Positions 62,250 through 64,000 of a stretch of 64,000 nt of DNA are shown here, piece after piece. The position numbers and the translations under genes are program-made. The notes under the pieces are model-generated. The model did not search any database, was not told the origin of the DNA, and was given only the letters and a program-made list of their open reading frames with translations. Origin of the DNA: Euborellia annulipes (Eukaryota > Arthropoda > Insecta > Dermaptera > Anisolabididae); assembly GCA_023213315.1 (NCBI GenBank), contig JAKCPI010005104.1, forward strand, positions 154,325 to 218,324. The letters run 5' to 3'. Within the stretch, counting starts at the first letter, position 1. Every line of letters begins with the position of its first letter.

Positions 62250-63161
62250 TGTTTAATAAAATTAGAGTAGGACTATTATCAAGGTAGATTAGAACAGGCC
62301 TTTTTAAGAAGAAACAAAGTCGTAGCTAAGACAAAGTAAAAGTCAAAAGAAGGGATTCTAGATCGATAAAAGGGAGTTACTCTTCATAAGATAATATTAA
62401 ATAGCGTTATAAATAAAAAATAAATGCATATTTATGCGAGTAAATTATTCAAATTTATTAACGAGTTTGTTGAACCGAATTTTTTATTTATTTCTCCATG
62501 TGCGTTATTATTTTTTAAATTAATAAATAATCCTACATATATATGATGGATATGCTCCCCCCCCCCCCCTGATTCGCCACTTTTTGGATTTTGTGGGTGT
62601 TTTTTTCTTTTCGGACGTTTTTCGTTTTTTTTTTTTCCAAGGTCTCCCTTCACATGCCCTATTGTCATCAGTTCAGGTGTCTTTTTGCCAAAGATTCTTT
62701 TGTGATAACAGAGAAGAAGAGAAATTTTTGTCAATTCTTTTTTTTATGTCCAATCTAGATCATGTATTGTATATGTTTAAATAAAAGAATCCTCTCAGGT
62801 AAAACTAACGACATTTGGCTTTTGTGCTCCGGCTTAGGAGACAAAAAAATCGAGAAAAGATTTAAAATGAGAGGATTTAAAAAAGAGGCTTAAAAGAGAG
62901 AAAGCTCTTTCTCTTGGTAATTCGTTCAAGTTGTTAAGTTAAATTCTAAAATGAAAGGTTTGCTCATCATTAAATTTATAATAAAGATTTTCAATAACGC
63001 TGGTCGACAAGGTTTTCTTCACAAAAAATCTGATTAGTGAATCTAGTACATTTTTTTCATTCTGAATTCAGATATGTAGTTAGAATTTTCCCATCAGGCT
63101 CGATTTTTAGAGATACTAGAGAAAAATAGATATTAATAGAAAATGTGCTCTAAAACGAAAA
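62250..63161. other. A+T-rich with one MITE end
   Basis: A poly-C run followed by ctgattcgccactt (62555-62582) is a G-tract MITE right end without a partner. A plus-strand 66-codon frame beside it is not supported. Confidence 0.35.
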
Positions 63162-63422
63162 GCTTTTATTTAGAATGAGTTAAATTATTTTTAACGTAAC
63201 GCCCCGTAAAAATATGCAGATAGTTAGAATACCCTATAAATTTTAAGTTTCATCCCAATCGGAGGTCATTTTAGACGTCGCGCAAACGGCTTAAGCTTTA
63301 TTTAGAATGGTCAAATTATTTTTAACCCCACCCTAGTAAAAATATGCAGATAGTTAGAATACATATAAATTTTAGTTTCATCTTATCGGAGTCATTTAGA
63401 CGCCCCGCGCAAACGGCTTAAA
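63162..63422 (+). repeat. two tandem copies of a roughly 130-base unit
   Basis: Both units run from 'gctttatttagaatg' to 'gcgcaaacggcttaa' and share 'aaaaatatgcagatagttag'. They differ at many positions, so the duplication is old. Confidence 0.75.
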
Positions 63423-63644
63423 GTTTTAAAAAATCGAAATTTTCAAGATTTTTTTTGCTTTGGTCACCCCTAATACAATTTTGGATATCCCTGAATGCAA
63501 AAAACATATCATGTACGATATTCTATAGTTCTTTGGCTTTCTAAAAATCATTCATTCATAAAAATCTGCTTTAATTATTAACGAAATTATGAACAAAAAC
63601 GTCAGCAAAAAAAAAACACAATGCACCCTCACTGGTCGAAAAAA

Positions 63645-63895
63645 TGAACTTATTTTTCTTTCCGCAAGAATAAAGGAAGATATGAGTTTCTTGAGATATT
63701 TTTCATGCTGAATTCAAATATCATTCCAGTTTGCTTATCATGCCAAAGAGTGCAGCTATTTGCCTGATGGTTGAACTGAAATGATATTTTAATTCAGCAT
63801 GGGAAATATTTTTAGAATCTCATATCTTGTTTTTCTTCTTTAACTTCTTTTATTCTTCTGAAAGAAAAAAAAGTTCATTTTTCGACTAGCATAAT
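63645..63895. repeat. imperfect inverted repeat
   Basis: Left gaaaaaatgaacttattttt … gagatatttttcatgctgaa and right ttcagcatgggaaatatttt … aagttcatttttcgac pair as arms of about 90-120 bases around a 40-base centre. Family unknown. Confidence 0.65.
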
Positions 63896-64000
63896 CATTT
63901 AACGATTCGGTGCTCCATCTAGGATGAATCACTGAGATAACGAAGGAAGAATAATAATAATGCCATTTTGAATTGAATTTAAAAAAAACTGTGGATTCTT

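Overview
This window is nuclear DNA from an animal, most likely an arthropod. It is very A+T rich (roughly 70-75% by eye), has GT-AG introns, and is crowded with short non-autonomous transposons, tRNA-headed SINEs and palindromes. I see no bacterial operons, rRNA, CRISPR arrays or intact viral genes. The exact organism cannot be fixed from sequence alone; the repeat style would suit a crustacean or another large-genome arthropod.

The one gene I can name lies on the minus strand across most of the window: the WAKE/ANKFN1 family (wide awake in Drosophila; ankyrin repeats followed by a fibronectin type III domain). Five internal exons are visible: 49691-50078, 16316-16417, 11510-11588, 7621-7724 and 4148-4450. 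Their phases (0-1, 1-1, 1-2, 2-1, 1-1) join into one open frame of 325 codons plus one base. It holds a conserved pre-ankyrin segment, two ankyrin repeats, a helical segment with an Asn-rich tract, and the tryptophan-containing helix expected just before FN3. The start codon (beyond 50 kb) and the FN3 and later exons (left of position 1) are not seen. The longest intron is 33 kb and holds most of the repeats.

The most interesting layer is mobile. (1) About a dozen sites carry the conserved core of a minimal hammerhead ribozyme (CTGAWGA, a short stem-loop, then GAAAC-GTC), most of them in inverted-repeat elements. This is the hallmark of Penelope-like element ends, but no reverse transcriptase is present. 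One such element is a perfect palindrome with two 124-base arms around a single central base. (2) At least nine hAT-like MITEs of 188-293 bases begin CAGNGGCG or a variant, carry a poly-G/poly-C run just inside an end, and are flanked by readable 8-base target duplications. (3) An abundant element of about 690 bases ('Rep-A') has a hairpin at both ends and no protein. (4) There are TTAA-flanked elements, mariner fold-back remnants, several fold-back families and at least three families of tRNA-headed SINE. Several insertions are nested, which gives a relative order of activity.

A small group of exon-like blocks on the plus strand at 41.76-42.34 kb may be an unrecognised gene nested in the 33-kb intron. 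A splice-bounded 88-base block at 56.8 kb is another candidate exon. A few GC-richer, repeat-free islands (10.6, 24.5, 32.3 and 54.0 kb) could be regulatory elements or alternative first exons.
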